From assembly GCF_003665095.1 (NCBI RefSeq), contig NZ_RCHV01000002.1, positions 2,117,501 to 2,181,500 of the forward strand: a stretch of 64,000 bases of DNA. The letters run 5' to 3'. The position numbers and the translations under genes were made by a program. Each line of letters opens with the position of its first letter. Position 1 is the first letter of the stretch. Of the stretch, positions 62,569 to 64,000 are shown in pieces. Below the pieces are notes generated by a model. That model did no database searches and was not told the DNA's origin. It was given only the letters and a program-made list of their open reading frames with translations. The stretch comes from Streptomyces sp. Z26. GTDB lineage: Bacteria > Actinomycetota > Actinomycetes > Streptomycetales > Streptomycetaceae.

Positions 62569-63762
62569 TCACCCGGCGGAGAACCCGTACACGGTGCTGC
62601 TGCGGTACGTACCGCCGGGCCGCAGCACCGTCGACGGGAAGTGCGGCTGGTTCGGGGAGTCCGGGAAGTGCTGGGTCTCCAGGCAGAATCCGTCGCCCTG
62701 CCGGTAGCGGCGGCCACCGCTGCCCACGGTCGTACCGTCCAGGAAGTTCCCCGTGTAGAACTGCACGCCCGGCTCCGTCGTCGCGACCGTCATCACCCGA
62801 CCCGAGCCCGACTCCCGTACGGTCGCCGCCACTTCGGGTCCCGGCGTGACGCCCTTGTCGAACACGAAGTTGTGGTCGATGCCCCGCGCGTACCGCAGTT
62901 GCGGGTCCGCCGCGCGCAACTCCGCCCCGATCGCCCGGCCGTGGCGGAAGTCGAACGGGGTGCCCGCCACCGGGGCCAGCTCGCCCGTGGGGATCAGGTC
63001 CGCGCCCACGGGCGTGTAGCGGGCGGCGGCCATCCGCACCTCGTGGGCGTGGACGGTGTCGGTGCCCTCGCCCGCCAGGTTGAAGTAGGTGTGGTTGGTG
63101 AGGTTCACGACGGTCGGGCTGGTCGTGGTCGCCGTGTAGTCGATGCGCCACTCGCCCGCGGCACCGAGCGTGTACGTGACGCGGACGGCGAGGCGGCCGG
63201 GGTAGCCCCCCTCGCCGTCCTCGCTGACGCGGGTGAGGGCGATACCGACGGGGGCGGCCCCGTCCGTACCGTCCGCTCCCCCGGCTCGGCCGGTTCCGTC
63301 GGCTCGGCCGGTTCCCTCGGGCAGCGGCTCGACGTGCCAGACGCGCTTGTCGAAACCGGCGGGGCCACCGTGCAGGCTGTTCGGGGCGTCGTTCACCGGC
63401 AGCTCGTACCGCACCCCGTCGAGGGCGAACCGGCCGTCCGCGACGCGGTTGCCGTAGCGGCCGATGAGCGCGCCGAAGAAGTGGGTGTTGTCCGGGCCGG
63501 TGTAACCGTCGAGGGTGGCGTAACCGAGCGCCACGTTCGCGGTACGGCCGTCGCGGTCCGGGACCTCCAGGGAGTGCACGGTGCCGCCGTACGACAGGAC
63601 GCGCAGCCGGGTTCCACCGTTCGCGAACGTCCACACGTCCACCTCGGTCCCGTCCCCCAGCCGCCCGAACGACTCCCGCCACGGCACCTCACGCCCGGCA
63701 CGGGACGTACGGGGGGCGGTGTGCGCGGGGTCGGCGGCCGTCAGGGAGTCCTGGGATGTCAT
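62569..63762 (-). CDS. galM: Aldose 1-epimerase (mutarotase)
   Basis: A 397-residue enzyme that interconverts alpha- and beta-anomers of aldoses such as galactose. The family marks are LSYGGTVHSLEVPDRDG, NRVADGRFALDG, LTNHTYFNLAGEG (catalytic His) and EPGVQFYTGNFLDG (catalytic Glu region). A 40-residue N-terminal extension exceeds the E. coli length, but no signal peptide is visible, so it is probably cytoplasmic. The middle has a Gly/Thr/Asp-rich insert. It ends 1 nt after the convergent acetyltransferase. Confidence 0.92.
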   Translation of the reverse strand: MTSQDSLTAADPAHTAPRTSRAGREVPWRESFGRLGDGTEVDVWTFANGGTRLRVLSYGGTVHSLEVPDRDGRTANVALGYATLDGYTGPDNTHFFGALIGRYGNRVADGRFALDGVRYELPVNDAPNSLHGGPAGFDKRVWHVEPLPEGTGRADGTGRAGGADGTDGAAPVGIALTRVSEDGEGGYPGRLAVRVTYTLGAAGEWRIDYTATTTSPTVVNLTNHTYFNLAGEGTDTVHAHEVRMAAARYTPVGADLIPTGELAPVAGTPFDFRHGRAIGAELRAADPQLRYARGIDHNFVFDKGVTPGPEVAATVRESGSGRVMTVATTEPGVQFYTGNFLDGTTVGSGGRRYRQGDGFCLETQHFPDSPNQPHFPSTVLRPGGTYRSSTVYGFSAG

Positions 63763-63872
63763 GGGTGGGGCCCCTTCACCACGGGTGCGTTGGTGCGTTG
63801 GTCAGGACGCTCGCTCGCGCGGTCCGCGATGCCGACAGGCTACGGCACCCCGCCCCGCGGAACGCCTGCCCG

Positions 63873-64000
63873 TCACCGCTGGACGGGCCCCGACTCGGGA
63901 ACGCGCGGCAGCGGCAATCCGGCCTTCATGCCATGCGGAGCCTCCATCACCACCTCAACCTCAGAATCCGGGCTCAAGTCGAGGTCGTTGACACAGCCCA
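63873..64000 (-). CDS. Unidentified protein, 5' end beyond the window
   Basis: The last ~42 codons of a minus-strand frame entering from the right edge, stopping at 63873-63875. The end reads VNDLDLSPDSEVEVVMEAPH and closes PLPRVPESGPVQR. Codon use (GAT, TCT, GTT, GCT, CAT) is less GC-rich at third positions than its neighbours, which may mean recent acquisition or a weakly expressed gene. No family was recognised. Its reality rests only on an open frame and plausible protein composition. Confidence 0.4.
   Translation of the reverse strand, partial: GCVNDLDLSPDSEVEVVMEAPHGMKAGLPLPRVPESGPVQR

Overview
This 64-kb window is very GC-rich, with almost every third codon position G or C, and it reads as chromosomal core sequence of Streptomyces or a close relative. 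The genus-level markers are the cslA-glxA-cslZ cellulose-like glycan cluster, an SsgA-like sporulation protein, PTS genes for N-acetylglucosamine under DasR-type operators, a class F sortase, and the mec-cysO-cysM cysteine pathway. No insertion sequence, prophage, integrase, CRISPR array, or PKS/NRPS gene was seen. About 50 genes are supported, densely packed on both strands.

1-10.1 kb: hyphal surface biology. A truncated ABM-domain gene and a DUF3533 membrane protein are followed by a chitin/cellulose-active LPMO (lpmP, minus). Divergent from it is the translationally coupled pair cslA (glycan synthase) and glxA (radical copper oxidase), which converges on cslZ (GH6 lipoprotein). A class F sortase and a secreted, membrane-anchored protein follow. 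10.2-19.5 kb: metabolic genes (HAD phosphatase, Gfo/Idh/MocA oxidoreductase, FAH-family hydrolase), a DUF445 membrane protein, an SGNH lipase/esterase and a three-gene ABC-2 exporter. A 22-bp-periodic palindromic array lies upstream of the FAH gene.

19.7-30.6 kb: a class A PBP; a sugE/gdx guanidinium exporter behind a guanidine-III riboswitch; a GroES-like protein; a DUF3618 protein; Bcp peroxiredoxin; an MHS-type transporter; tRNA-Leu(UAG); rdgB, a lipoprotein and rph; then nagF and nagE2 with two adjacent DasR operators; then an MBL-fold hydrolase.

30.8-40.8 kb: cysM-cysO with a cysteine-rich attenuator leader peptide, and mec; two amino-acid transporters with palindromic upstream regions; DUF2017-clpS; pncB and pncA of the NAD salvage route. 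40.9-49.5 kb: a secreted M6 metalloprotease, two RDD-domain membrane proteins, an SsgG-like protein, an Lrp/AsnC regulator divergent from hppD (tyrosine catabolism).

49.8-64 kb: an FAD-linked oxidase, a membrane-anchored Lon-type protease, an IclR regulator, an SF2 helicase, a cysteine dioxygenase coupled to a YeiH-type exporter with a LysR gene beside it, an MFS exporter, a secreted FG-GAP protein, a hexapeptide acetyltransferase, galM, and the 3' end of an unidentified gene.

The sequence carries several small-scale regulatory structures that coding annotation would miss: the riboswitch with a Shine-Dalgarno-sequestering hairpin, the cysteine leader peptide, the DasR-type sites, three tandem palindromes upstream of the alanine/sodium symporter, and four short tandem-repeat arrays.
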